Both the position numbers and the translations under genes were made by a program. Of a DNA stretch of 64,000 bases, positions 8,385 through 17,578 are shown in pieces. How positions within the stretch are numbered: the stretch's first letter is position 1; each line of letters begins with the position of its first letter. The notes beneath the pieces are model-generated. The model had not been told where the DNA came from. It worked only from the letters and a program-made list of their open reading frames with translations, and made no database searches. This stretch comes from NCEH01 sp043195125 (GTDB lineage: Bacteria > Pseudomonadota > Alphaproteobacteria > Rhizobiales > Xanthobacteraceae): assembly GCF_043195125.1 (NCBI RefSeq), contig NZ_JBAFWR010000001.1; one strand, given 5' to 3'.

Positions 8385-10094
8385 ATGACCTCCAATGGCT
8401 GGCTTCAGATCGCGATCCTCTTCATAGCGGTGGTGGCATGCGCCATCCCGCTCGGTCGCTTCATGGCCCGCGTGTTCGCGGGTGAACGCAATTTTCTGAC
8501 CCCTGTGCTCGGCCCGGTCGAGCGCGGCCTCTACCGCCTCGCCGGGGTCGATCCGGACAAGGAACAGGGTTGGGTCGCCTATACGCTCGGCATGCTGGCG
8601 CTGAACGCCGCCGGCTTCGCTCTGCTGTATGCGATCCTGCGCCTGCAGGGCGTGCTGCCGGTGAACCCGCAGGGCTTCGGCGCCCTGACGCCGGATCTCG
8701 CTTTCAACACGGCGGTGAGCTTCGTCACCAACACCAATTGGCAGGCCTATGGCGGCGAGACCACCATGAGCAATTTCAGCCAGATGGTGGGGCTCACGGT
8801 GCAGAACTTCCTGTCCGCCGCCACCGGCATCGCGCTCGCCATCGCCTTGGTGCGGGGCTTCGCCCGCTCCGGCGCGGCGGGCGTTGGCAATTTCTTCGTC
8901 GATGCCACCCGCTCGACGCTCTACATTCTGTTGCCGCTGGCGTTCGTCACCGCTCTGATCCTGGTGGCGACCGGCATGCCGCAGACGCTGGACGGCTCGT
9001 TCGCCGCCACCACGCTCGATGGCGCGCAGCAGAACATCGCCATCGGCCCGGTGGCCTCCCAGATTGCCATCAAGCAGTTGGGCACAAACGGCGGCGGCTT
9101 CTTCAACGTCAACGCCGCCCACCCGTTCGAGAACCCGACCGCGCTCGGCAACATGCTGCAAGTGTGGCAGATGCTGGTGATCTCCACCGCCATCGTGTTC
9201 GCCTTCGGCCATCTCATCGGCGACAAGCGCCAGGCGAAAGCCCTGCTCGCCGTGGTCTTCATCCTGCTGATCGCGGGTGTGGCCGTCGCCTATTGGGCGG
9301 AAGCGGCCGGCACGCCGGTGCTGCAACAGGCAGGGCTCGACCCGGCCGGCGGCAATATGGAAGGCAAGGAAGTGCGCTTCGGCCTCGCGCTCTCCGCGCT
9401 CTGGGCGGCGGTGACGACCGGGCTTTCCTGCGGCGCGGTGAACGCAATGCACGGCTCCTTCACCCCGCTCGGCGGCCTGGTGCCCCTGGTGCTCATCAAG
9501 CTCGGCGAGATCCTTCCGGGCGGTGTCGGCTCGGGCCTCTACGGCCTGCTGGTGATGGCGATCATCGCCGTGTTCGTGGCCGGCCTCATGGTGGGCCGCA
9601 CCCCGGAATATCTCGGCAAGAAGATCGAGGCCAAGGAAGTGAAGATGGCGGTGCTGGCGAGCCTCGTGCTGCCCATCTTCGTGCTCGGCTTCACGGCGCT
9701 CGCCGCCAATCTTCCGGGGCCCGCGGCCGGCATCGGCAACGGCGGACCCCATGGCTTGACCGAGGTGCTCTATGCCTATGCCTCCGGCACCGGCAACAAC
9801 GGCTCGGCCTTCGCCTCGCTCTCGGCCAATACGCCCTGGTGGAACACGACGCTCGGCTTCGCCATGCTGTTCGGCCGCTTCGCCTACATCGTGCCGATGA
9901 TGGCGATCGCCGGCTCGCTCGCCGCCAAGCCGCGCCTCGCCGCTTCCACCGGCACGTTCCCGACCCATGGGCCGCTGTTCGTGGCCCTTCTCATCGGCGT
10001 CATCTTGATCCTCGGCGGTCTGCAGTTTTTCCCGGCATTCGCCCTCGGCCCCATCGCCGAGCAGGTGCAGATGCTGGCCGGCAAGACCTTCTGA
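8385..10094 (+). CDS. kdpA: Potassium-transporting ATPase subunit KdpA
   Basis: The K+-binding, channel-like subunit of the Kdp P-type ATPase, 569 residues, many transmembrane helices. Recognisable KdpA stretches include FNTAVSFVTNTNWQAYGGE, TNGGGFFNVNAAHPFENP and GTGNNGSAFASL, whose glycines line the selectivity filter. Length is normal for the family. First of the large genes in the kdpFABCDE operon, which responds to K+ limitation. A very long open frame on the opposite strand here is a codon-bias shadow. Confidence 0.98.
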   Translation: MTSNGWLQIAILFIAVVACAIPLGRFMARVFAGERNFLTPVLGPVERGLYRLAGVDPDKEQGWVAYTLGMLALNAAGFALLYAILRLQGVLPVNPQGFGALTPDLAFNTAVSFVTNTNWQAYGGETTMSNFSQMVGLTVQNFLSAATGIALAIALVRGFARSGAAGVGNFFVDATRSTLYILLPLAFVTALILVATGMPQTLDGSFAATTLDGAQQNIAIGPVASQIAIKQLGTNGGGFFNVNAAHPFENPTALGNMLQVWQMLVISTAIVFAFGHLIGDKRQAKALLAVVFILLIAGVAVAYWAEAAGTPVLQQAGLDPAGGNMEGKEVRFGLALSALWAAVTTGLSCGAVNAMHGSFTPLGGLVPLVLIKLGEILPGGVGSGLYGLLVMAIIAVFVAGLMVGRTPEYLGKKIEAKEVKMAVLASLVLPIFVLGFTALAANLPGPAAGIGNGGPHGLTEVLYAYASGTGNNGSAFASLSANTPWWNTTLGFAMLFGRFAYIVPMMAIAGSLAAKPRLAASTGTFPTHGPLFVALLIGVILILGGLQFFPAFALGPIAEQVQMLAGKTF

Positions 10095-10109
10095 GGAACG
10101 GAGCTTAAA

Positions 10110-12161
10110 ATGTCCGCAAAATCCGTCTCCTCCATCGCCAGCCCCGACCTGATCGGCCGGGCCGCGATCGATGCCGTCAAGAAGCTCGATCCGCGCTCCC
10201 TGATGAAAAATCCGGTGATTTTCGTCACCGAAGTGGTGGCGGCGCTCGTCACCGCCATTTTCCTGCGCGACCTGCTCACCGGCGCGCCGGTGTCCTTCAC
10301 CGGCCAGATCATGGGCTGGCTGTGGTTCACGGTCCTGTTTGCCAATTTCGCGGAAGCGGTGGCGGAAGGGCGGGGCCGCGCCCAGGCGGAAAGCCTGAAG
10401 CGCGCCCGCACCGACACGGTGGCGAAGAAGCTCGCCGACCCGAAGAACCGCGAGCGTTTCTCCAGCGTTTCGGCCCTGGATCTGAAGGTGGGCGACATCG
10501 TCCTCGTGGAAGCCGGCGACCTCGTGCCCGGCGACGGCGAGATCATCGAAGGCATCGCCTCGGTGAACGAGGCCGCCATCACGGGCGAGAGCGCGCCCGT
10601 CATCCGCGAAAGCGGCGGCGACCGCTCGGCCGTGACCGGTGGCACCACCGTGGTGTCGGACTATGTGGTGGTGCGCATCACGGCGGCCGCCGGCTCCTCC
10701 TTCCTCGATCGCATGATCGCCCTGGTGGAAGGCGCTGAACGGCAGAAGACCCCGAACGAGATCGCCCTCACCATCCTGCTGGTGGGCATGACGCTGATCT
10801 TCCTCATCACCGTCGTGACGCTCTATGGCCTCGGCCTCTATGGCGGCACGGAACTGGCGGTGCCGGTGCTGGTGGCGCTGCTGGTCACCTTGATCCCCAC
10901 CACCATCGGCGGCCTGCTCTCGGCCATCGGCATCGCCGGCATGGATCGCCTGGTGCGCCACAACGTGCTGGCCATGTCCGGCCGCGCGGTGGAAGCGGCG
11001 GGCGACGTGGACACCCTGCTGCTGGACAAGACCGGCACCATCACGTTCGGCAACCGCATGGCCACCGAGGTCATCCCCGTTCCGGGCGTGAGCGAGCGCG
11101 AAGCCATGGAGGCGGCGGTGCTCGCCTCGCTGGCCGACGAGACCGCGGAAGGCCGCTCCATCCTCGCCTTGGCGCGGGAGACCTTCGGCATCGACGTGAC
11201 CCTCGTGCCGGAGGGGGCGAGCTTCGTGCCGTTCTCGGCGTCCACCCGCATCTCCGGCATCGACCTTGCCGGGCGCAAAGTGCGCAAGGGCGCGGTGGAT
11301 GCGGTGCGCCGCTTCGTCTCTGAAGGACTGACCGGCAAGGCGAGCGAGCCGGCCGAGTTCAAGGCGGCGGTGGATCGCATCGCCCGCTCGGGCGGCACGC
11401 CGCTTGGCCTTGCGGAAGGCGGTCGCCTGCTCGGCGTCATCCATCTGAAGGACGTGGTGAAGCCCGACATCAAGGAGCGCTTCGCCGAATTGCGCCGCAT
11501 GGGCATCCGCACCGTGATGGTGACGGGCGACAACCCCGTGACCGCCGCCGCCATCGCCTCGGAAGCCGGCGTCGACGATTTCATCGCCGAGGCCACCCCG
11601 CAGGACAAGCTGAGCTATATCCGCAACGAGCAGCGGCGCGGGCGGCTGGTGGCCATGTGCGGCGACGGCACCAACGATGCGCCCGCTTTGGCGCAGGCGG
11701 ACGTGGGCGTGGCCATGCAGACCGGCACCCAGGCCGCCCGCGAGGCCGGCAACATGGTGGATCTCGACAGCGATCCCACCAAGCTCATCGAGATCGTCGG
11801 CATCGGCAAGCAGCTCCTCATGACGCGTGGCTCGCTGACCACCTTCTCCATCGCCAACGACGTGGCGAAATATTTCGCCATCATCCCGGCGCTGTTCATC
11901 GTCGCGATCCCGGAATTGAGCGTGCTCAACATCATGGGCCTGTCGACGCCGCAGAGCGCCATCCTCTCCGCGGTGATCTTCAACGCCCTGATCATCATCG
12001 CGCTGATCCCGCTGGCCTTGCGGGGCGTGCCCTACAAGCCCGCCAGCGCGGAAAGCGTGCTTGCCCGCAACCTGTTGATCTACGGCCTCGGCGGCATCCT
12101 GGTGCCCTTCATCGGCATCAAGCTGATCGATCTCGCCGTGACCGCACTTGGTCTCGCCTGA
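10110..12161 (+). CDS. kdpB: Potassium-transporting ATPase ATP-binding subunit KdpB
   Basis: The catalytic P-type ATPase subunit, 683 residues. Key motifs are AAITGESAPVIRESGGDRSA (actuator), DKTGTIT with phosphorylated Asp306, TGDNPVTAAAIASEAGV and CGDGTNDAPALAQADVGVAM (hinge). It hydrolyses ATP to drive K+ uptake through KdpA. It follows kdpA by 15 bases, with AGGAACGGAG as ribosome site. Confidence 0.98.
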   Translation: MSAKSVSSIASPDLIGRAAIDAVKKLDPRSLMKNPVIFVTEVVAALVTAIFLRDLLTGAPVSFTGQIMGWLWFTVLFANFAEAVAEGRGRAQAESLKRARTDTVAKKLADPKNRERFSSVSALDLKVGDIVLVEAGDLVPGDGEIIEGIASVNEAAITGESAPVIRESGGDRSAVTGGTTVVSDYVVVRITAAAGSSFLDRMIALVEGAERQKTPNEIALTILLVGMTLIFLITVVTLYGLGLYGGTELAVPVLVALLVTLIPTTIGGLLSAIGIAGMDRLVRHNVLAMSGRAVEAAGDVDTLLLDKTGTITFGNRMATEVIPVPGVSEREAMEAAVLASLADETAEGRSILALARETFGIDVTLVPEGASFVPFSASTRISGIDLAGRKVRKGAVDAVRRFVSEGLTGKASEPAEFKAAVDRIARSGGTPLGLAEGGRLLGVIHLKDVVKPDIKERFAELRRMGIRTVMVTGDNPVTAAAIASEAGVDDFIAEATPQDKLSYIRNEQRRGRLVAMCGDGTNDAPALAQADVGVAMQTGTQAAREAGNMVDLDSDPTKLIEIVGIGKQLLMTRGSLTTFSIANDVAKYFAIIPALFIVAIPELSVLNIMGLSTPQSAILSAVIFNALIIIALIPLALRGVPYKPASAESVLARNLLIYGLGGILVPFIGIKLIDLAVTALGLA

Positions 12162-12187
12162 ACTGGCCTCGCCTGAAGGAGGCGCAT

Positions 12188-12751
12188 ATGTTGTCCCAGC
12201 TTCGTCCCGCCATCGTCCTGGTCGCCGCATTCACGGTGATCACGGGCATTGCCTATCCGCTCGCCGTCACCGGCCTCGCCCAACTGGCCTTCCCCGCCGC
12301 CGCGAACGGCAGCCGGATCGAACGCAACGGCGTGGTCGTCGGCTCCGCCCTCATCGGCCAGAAGACCGAGGGCGCGGGCTATTTCCATCCCCGGCCGTCG
12401 GCGGCCGGAGACGGTTATGATGCCTCCAACTCCTCCGGCAGCAATCTCGCGCCCACCAGCGCCAAGCTGAAGGACCGCATCGTCGCCGATGTTGCGGCGC
12501 TCCGCACGGACGGCATCACCGGCGAAATCCCCGCCGATGCCGTCACCACCTCCGGCAGCGGGCTCGATCCGCACATCTCTCCGGCCTATGCGCAGGATCA
12601 GGTGAAGCGCGTCGCGGCCGCCCGCAACCTTCCGGAAGACAAGGTGCGGCAGGTGGTGGCGCAGAACATCGAGCCGCGCGAACTCGGCATTTTCGGCGAG
12701 CCGCGCGTGAACGTGCTGAAACTGAACATCGCCTTGGACGCGCAAAAATAG
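12188..12751 (+). CDS. kdpC: Potassium-transporting ATPase subunit KdpC
   Basis: A 187-residue subunit with one N-terminal membrane helix (about residues 8-30) and a periplasmic domain; KdpC raises the ATP affinity of the complex. The motifs GYFHPRPSAAGDGYDASNSS and SGSGLDPHISPAYAQDQ are diagnostic. The ATG follows AAGGAGG by about 5 bases. An open frame extends upstream into kdpB but is not the real start. Confidence 0.97.
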   Translation: MLSQLRPAIVLVAAFTVITGIAYPLAVTGLAQLAFPAAANGSRIERNGVVVGSALIGQKTEGAGYFHPRPSAAGDGYDASNSSGSNLAPTSAKLKDRIVADVAALRTDGITGEIPADAVTTSGSGLDPHISPAYAQDQVKRVAAARNLPEDKVRQVVAQNIEPRELGIFGEPRVNVLKLNIALDAQK

Positions 12752-12836
12752 TTGCCACGGAAGGGCCGGTCCGCGAAGGATCGGCTCATCCATTCCCGTA
12801 GCGCCGCCGCAGAGCGCACCAAAAAGGGACTTGAAA

Positions 12837-15524
12837 TTGCAGGACAAGCCGCGCGCCTCGCCGGATGCCCTCCTCGCCAAGGCCGAGCGCGAGGGCAGGG
12901 GGAAGCTGCGCGTGTTCCTGGGCGCAGCGCCGGGCGTCGGAAAGACCTATGCCATGTGCCAGGCGGCACGGGTCGCCAAGGAAGGCGGGTTGGACGTGGT
13001 GGCGGGCATCGTCGAGACCCACGGACGCCGGGAGACCGAGGCGATCACGCAGGGGCTGGAGATCCTGCCGCGCAAATCCATCGCCTATCGCGGCCGCCTC
13101 GTGCCAGAGTTCGATCTCGACGCCGCTCTGGCGCGCCGGCCGGCCTTGCTGCTGGTGGACGAATACGCCCACACCAATGTGCCGGGCAGCCGACACCCCA
13201 AGCGCTGGCAGGATGTGCGCGACATCCTTGATGCCGGCATCGACGTGTGGACCACGCTCAATATCCAGCATCTGGAAAGCCTGAACGAAGTGGTCCAGCG
13301 CATCTGCGGCGTGCGGGTGCGCGAAACCGTGCCGGATACCGCGCTCCAGGAAGCGGACGAGGTGGTGATGGTGGATCTGCCGCCGGACGAGCTGCTGAAG
13401 CGGCTCGCGGAGGGCAAGATCTACATCCAGGATACGGCCGCGCGGGCGATCGAGAATTTCTTCAAGCCGACCAACCTCACAGCCTTGCGCGAACTCGCTT
13501 TGCGCCGGGTGGCCGCGCGGGTGGACAGCGATCTTGTAGAGCACATGCAGGGCGGCGCCATCGAGGGGCCGTGGGCGGCGGGGGAACGCATTCTCGTCTG
13601 CGTCGGCCCGGATGCGTCGGCCCAGCGGGTGGTGCGAGAGGCGAAGCGCCTCGCCGACCTTGCCGACGCGCCCTGGTTCGCCATCACCGTGGAGCGTCCC
13701 GGCGCCCTGCCGAGCGTCGCCGAGCGCCAGCGCATCCAGGAGGCGCTGCGCCTCGCGGAAAGTCTCGGCGCCGAGACGCGGGCGCTGGTCGGCAATGATC
13801 TGGTGGCCGAGCTGCTGCGCTTCGCGCGGTTCGAGAACGTGACGCAGATCGTGGTGGCGCAGGCGCGCCCCTCGCGCCTCAACCGCCTGTTCTGGCGCAC
13901 CCTTGCCGATGCCCTGGTGCGCAAAGCGCGCGGCATCGCCGTCCACGTGGTGACGTTCGGCGAGGAAAACGAAGCGCCGCCGGTTCGCCCGCCGCGCCCC
14001 GCCGCACCTCACGGCGACACGCTCGGCTATGTGGTGGCGGCGTGCTCCGTGGCCCTTGCGACGATCGCGGGGGAGGGGCTCACCCAATTGGTGGCGCTGC
14101 CCAACGTCTCAATGGTCTATCTACTCGCGGTGCTGGTGCCGGCGATCCAGTTCGGCGTGCGGGCGGCGGTGTTCGCCTCGCTGCTGTCGGCGCTGACCTA
14201 CAATTTCTTCTTCATCGACCCGGTCTACACCTTTACCATCGCGCGGCCGCACGAACTGCTGGCGCTGGCCATCTTCCTTATCATCGCGGTTCTGATCTCG
14301 GCGGTGGCCGGCCGCTCGCGCGAGCGGGCGGAAGCGGCGGCGATCCGCATGCGCGCGGCGCGGCGGCTTTATGAATTCACCCGCAAGCTCTCCACTTTGG
14401 TGGAATCCGGCGCCGTTGCGGAGGCGGCGGCTTCCGAGATCCAGACCATTCTCGGCCGCTCCACCGCCATTCTGGTGCCGCAGGGCACGCAGGTGGTGCT
14501 GGCGGCGGCGTGGCCGCCGGAAGACCGGCTCGACACCGCCTCCATGAGTGCCGCCCGCTGGGCGCTGGAGCGCAACGAGCCGGCGGGCGCCGGCACCGGC
14601 ACATTGCCGAGCGTGCCGTGGCTGTTCCTGCCGCTACGCGCCCGCAATGCGCAGGTGGGCGTGATCGGCATCGAATTCGCGGGGCCGGCCGGTCCACTCG
14701 ATCCGGAATCGGCGGTCTTGCTTGATACGCTCGCCGACCAGACGGCGGTCGCCCTCGACCGCTCGGCGCTCGCCGACGAGATGGCCGGCGTGAAATCGGC
14801 GGCGGAGACAGAGCGGGTGCGCAATATCCTGCTCGCCTCCATCAGCCACGATTTCCGCACGCCGCTCTCCTCCATCCTGGGGGCCGCGACCGCGCTCATC
14901 GACTACGGCACCCGCATCGCCCCGGAGCAGCGGCGCGATCTGCTTTCGCAGGTCCGCGAGGAAGCGGAGCACCTGGACGGCATGGTGCGCAATCTGCTCT
15001 CCATGACGCGTCTGGAAGCTGGCGCGCTCGATCTGCGGCGCGACTGGACCGATATCAACGAAGTCATCAATCAGGCGGTCGCGCTCGCCAAGCGGCGCGG
15101 CGCCACGCAATTGTTCGCGGTGGAGAGCGAAAAGGACCTGCCGCTGGTGTTCGCGGACCAGATCCTGCTGAACCAGGCGCTTGCGAACGTGGTGGGCAAT
15201 GCCGTGCGCTATGCCGGCCCCGGCGCCCATGTGGTGCTGGCGGCACGGCGGGCCGGGGATCGGCTTGAAATCTCCGTCACCGACGACGGGCCCGGCATCG
15301 CGCCGGATCTTCTGCCCCATGTGTTCGAGAAATTCGTGCGCGCTGTGCGCGAGGCGGCCGATGGCGGGGAGGGGTCCGGCCTCGGACTTGCCATCGCCAA
15401 GGGCATCGTCGAAGCCCACGGCGGCAGCGTGCGCGCCGAAAGCCCGGTGGATGGCGACCGACGCGGCGCGCGGATCATTTTTTCGCTTCCGATCGGCGGC
15501 GAGCCCGCCGCCGCGGCAGTGTGA
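12837..15524 (+). CDS. kdpD: Sensor histidine kinase KdpD
   Basis: Turgor/K+ sensor kinase that phosphorylates KdpE; about 895 residues. Domains in order: the KdpD N-terminal domain with Walker A GAAPGVGKT, a universal-stress-like segment, four closely spaced membrane helices (about residues 395-490), a GAF-like region, HisKA with SISHDFRTPLSS (His671), and a HATPase domain with NALxNVVGNAVRY and DDGPGIAPD motifs. Start choice: TTG at 12837 has GGGA seven bases upstream; an in-frame TTG at 12831 is too close to that site, though it would add only two residues. The gap to kdpC is 85 bases. Confidence 0.96.
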   Translation: MQDKPRASPDALLAKAEREGRGKLRVFLGAAPGVGKTYAMCQAARVAKEGGLDVVAGIVETHGRRETEAITQGLEILPRKSIAYRGRLVPEFDLDAALARRPALLLVDEYAHTNVPGSRHPKRWQDVRDILDAGIDVWTTLNIQHLESLNEVVQRICGVRVRETVPDTALQEADEVVMVDLPPDELLKRLAEGKIYIQDTAARAIENFFKPTNLTALRELALRRVAARVDSDLVEHMQGGAIEGPWAAGERILVCVGPDASAQRVVREAKRLADLADAPWFAITVERPGALPSVAERQRIQEALRLAESLGAETRALVGNDLVAELLRFARFENVTQIVVAQARPSRLNRLFWRTLADALVRKARGIAVHVVTFGEENEAPPVRPPRPAAPHGDTLGYVVAACSVALATIAGEGLTQLVALPNVSMVYLLAVLVPAIQFGVRAAVFASLLSALTYNFFFIDPVYTFTIARPHELLALAIFLIIAVLISAVAGRSRERAEAAAIRMRAARRLYEFTRKLSTLVESGAVAEAAASEIQTILGRSTAILVPQGTQVVLAAAWPPEDRLDTASMSAARWALERNEPAGAGTGTLPSVPWLFLPLRARNAQVGVIGIEFAGPAGPLDPESAVLLDTLADQTAVALDRSALADEMAGVKSAAETERVRNILLASISHDFRTPLSSILGAATALIDYGTRIAPEQRRDLLSQVREEAEHLDGMVRNLLSMTRLEAGALDLRRDWTDINEVINQAVALAKRRGATQLFAVESEKDLPLVFADQILLNQALANVVGNAVRYAGPGAHVVLAARRAGDRLEISVTDDGPGIAPDLLPHVFEKFVRAVREAADGGEGSGLGLAIAKGIVEAHGGSVRAESPVDGDRRGARIIFSLPIGGEPAAAAV

Positions 15525-15534
15525 GGACGGTGCC

Positions 15535-16224
15535 ATGAGCCTCGGCAAGATCCTGGTGGTGGACGACGAGCCGGCGATCCATCGTTTTCTCGCCCCGGCC
15601 CTGACGGCAGCCGGCTATGAGGTGGCGGCGGCGGAGGACGGCGCCCGCGCTTTGCGCGAAATCGCGACCCATCCCCCCGACGCGGTGGTGCTCGACCTCG
15701 GCTTGCCCGACATGGACGGCAAGGACGTGATCCGCCGGCTGCGCGGCTGGTCTCAGGTGCCTGTGATCGTGCTGTCTGCCCGCGACCGCGAGGCGGAGAA
15801 GATCGAGGCGCTGGACCTCGGCGCCGATGATTTCGTCAACAAGCCGTTCGGCATCGGTGAGCTGATGGCGCGCATCCGCGCCGCCCTGCGCCATCGCGCC
15901 GGCGACGTCTCGGAAGACCCGATCCTGCGCGTGGGGCCGATCGAGATCGACCGTCCGCGCCATCGCGTGACGCGCGACGGGGAAGACGTGAAGCTGACGC
16001 CGAAAGAGTTCGACCTTCTGGTGTTTCTCGCCCGCCACGAGGGCAAGGTGGTGACGCACCACCAATTGCTCACCACCGTGTGGGGCCCCGCGCATGGGCA
16101 GGACACGCAATATCTGCGGGTTTATGTGGGGCAGCTGCGGCAGAAGCTGGAGCTAGACCCGAGCGCGCCGAGCCTTATCATCACCGAGCCGGGCATAGGC
16201 TATCGCGCCGGCGGCATGGGGTGA
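15535..16224 (+). CDS. kdpE: Response regulator KdpE
   Basis: OmpR/PhoB-type regulator of 229 residues. The receiver domain starts KILVVDDEPAIHRFL, with phospho-acceptor Asp54 in AVVLDLGLPDMDGKDVI. The C-terminal winged helix includes LTPKEFDLLVFLARHEGKVV and the final YLRVYVGQLRQKLE. It follows kdpD by 10 bases and should activate the kdp promoter. Upstream in-frame ATGs inside kdpD are not used. Confidence 0.97.
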   Translation: MSLGKILVVDDEPAIHRFLAPALTAAGYEVAAAEDGARALREIATHPPDAVVLDLGLPDMDGKDVIRRLRGWSQVPVIVLSARDREAEKIEALDLGADDFVNKPFGIGELMARIRAALRHRAGDVSEDPILRVGPIEIDRPRHRVTRDGEDVKLTPKEFDLLVFLARHEGKVVTHHQLLTTVWGPAHGQDTQYLRVYVGQLRQKLELDPSAPSLIITEPGIGYRAGGMG

Positions 16225-16254
16225 TGCCGCGCTTCCGCTCCGGGGGAAGCGGGT

Positions 16255-16278
16255 GCCCGTCGCGTTGACGTGACGGGC
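16255..16278 (+). terminator. Hairpin after kdpE
   Basis: GCCCGTC (16255-16261) pairs with GACGGGC (16272-16278) around a ten-base loop. It stands between kdpE and the convergent DUF982 gene. Only short A/T runs follow, so termination strength is uncertain. Confidence 0.5.
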
Positions 16279-16302
16279 GATATTGAAAAAGGGGGCGCGC
16301 GC

Positions 16303-16575
16303 TCAGGCGGCGTGCGAATAGGCCCCGAATCCTTCAACCGAAAGCCCGAATGCCTGTGACCAGGTTTCGAAGGCGACCCAGGCACGAGCCCGCATTTCCG
16401 GCGTGCGGGCGTGCTCCATCTGGGCCAGCAACATTTCGGCATATTCTCCAACCTCGTCCCGCTCATGGGCCCGCAGGAAGCCGATGGCATCCTCCAGGCC
16501 ACGGACGTGGTGGTCTTCCCCGCCAATGAAGATACGCAGCGGACGCAACACGTAACTTGGGGATTGTGTTTGCAT
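16303..16575 (-). CDS. DUF982 family small protein
   Basis: A 90-residue soluble protein of unknown function. The sequence RPLRIFIGGEDHHVRGLEDA then IGFL is the hallmark of the DUF982 family, common and often multicopy in rhizobial-type alphaproteobacteria. The ATG at 16575 follows GGAGGG by 6-7 bases; the frame stays open upstream but that stretch has no coding character. It is convergent with kdpE. Confidence 0.8.
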   Translation of the reverse strand: MQTQSPSYVLRPLRIFIGGEDHHVRGLEDAIGFLRAHERDEVGEYAEMLLAQMEHARTPEMRARAWVAFETWSQAFGLSVEGFGAYSHAA

Positions 16576-17125
16576 CTTATTCCCTCCAAGGCCGCGTGTT
16601 CCCCACTTCCCTGCGCTCCAACGATCACATGCTCCGCCCCGGTCAAGGAAGCGAAGCGCGAAAGAAAACGAGCCACAAAAGAAGGGATCGCCCACAAGCG
16701 TGACGCCCGCGGACAACAAGGGCCAAACGCACGCGCTGGCATCAGGTTCCATCGGTTTCGAAAAAATTTCAAATTTGATTTTGAAGAATTTTCGACGGAG
16801 GGCGCACACGCCGTAGCGGGGTAGATGGAAGCTGCGGCCGCCTCTTTTTGCAGGGCGCGATTCGGATTCTTGACGGTATAGCGACGCTCCGGGAGAAGAC
16901 ACGGACGGGCCCCGATCACTGCCCACATGACCTTGCGCGAAGCAGCAAATACATGCGGCAGCGCATTATTTCATCTTGCAATGCGCCCGAGGCAGCTACC
17001 CCGGTAATCCTTCAGCTTCCTTCCCCGGCTCATCGCCGTGGGGAAACGGTTACTTCCCCGGATTGCCTGGAACGCTGGGCCGGGATCTGCATTGTCGGCG
17101 CATTCCATCAACGTGAGGCTTGAGC
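16576..17125. other. Intergenic region with AT-rich inverted repeat
   Basis: About 550 bases with no supportable gene. Around 16755-16800 it drops to long A/T runs and contains TCGAAAA (16758-16764) matched by TTTTCGA (16789-16795), an inverted repeat with imperfect inner pairing. This could be a promoter with operator for the DUF982 gene, a small RNA, or a terminator. The rest is ordinary GC-rich sequence. Confidence 0.35.
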
Positions 17126-17368
17126 ATGATGCGCCATTCCCTCCTTGCCGCTGCGGTTCTGTTTTCGACGGCTTTCGCCGCCGTCGATGCCGAGGCGTTT
17201 CCGGTTCAGCTCCCGCCGGCGGCGGCGACGGCCAATGTGATCCAGGTGGCCCAGGGCTGCGGCGTGGGCTGGCATCGCGGTCCCTATGGCGGCTGTCGCC
17301 CCAATGCTCCGCGTCGCTGCTGGTGGCGGGCCACCCCGTGGGGTCCCCGCCGCGTTTGCAACTGGTAA
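17126..17368 (+). CDS. Small exported GCG_CRPN-motif protein
   Basis: An 80-residue protein with a signal peptide (MMRHSLLAAAVLFSTAFAAV...AEA). The mature part contains GCGVGWHRGPYGGCRPN, the GCG_CRPN prefix motif of small alphaproteobacterial secreted proteins, then a short Trp/Arg/Cys-rich tail (CWWRATPWGPRRVCNW). Four cysteines suggest disulfides. The ATG at 17126 follows GTGAGG by 7 bases. In this family the motif usually precedes repeats; here the tail is short and unrepeated. Function unknown. Confidence 0.7.
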   Translation: MMRHSLLAAAVLFSTAFAAVDAEAFPVQLPPAAATANVIQVAQGCGVGWHRGPYGGCRPNAPRRCWWRATPWGPRRVCNW

Positions 17369-17385
17369 TCGCGGCGCGCCCTGAC

Positions 17386-17407
17386 AGAGCCGGACCCGTC
17401 CGGCTCT
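17386..17407 (+). terminator. Hairpin after the GCG_CRPN gene
   Basis: AGAGCCGGA (17386-17394), loop CCCG, TCCGGCTCT (17399-17407): a perfect 9-bp stem 17 bases after the stop. No strong T run follows. Confidence 0.6.
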
Positions 17408-17469
17408 CGTCAAACCGCTCGCCGCCGGCGAGACCCAGCGCGGCGCAGCGCCCTGGAGAAGAGAGCACC

Positions 17470-17502
17470 GCGCCCGGACGGAATGTTCGGGCGCTTTTAA
17501 TT
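17470..17502 (+). terminator. Intrinsic terminator
   Basis: GCGCCCG (17470-17476) pairs with CGGGCGC (17488-17494) and is followed directly by TTTTAATTT. This is a better rho-independent terminator than the hairpin 60 bases upstream. Confidence 0.75.
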
Positions 17503-17578
17503 TCTGGGGTAGTGTGGGCGGTGGGAGAAACCTGCGGAGGCCGCCCTGCGAAGCATTGATTTCAGCTCCTGGGAAAGC

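Noticed and set aside
8211..12230. A 1,339-codon open frame opposite the kdp genes
   Set aside because: It is antisense to kdpFAB, His/Arg/Gly-rich and has no domain; high-GC codon bias keeps the complementary frame open.
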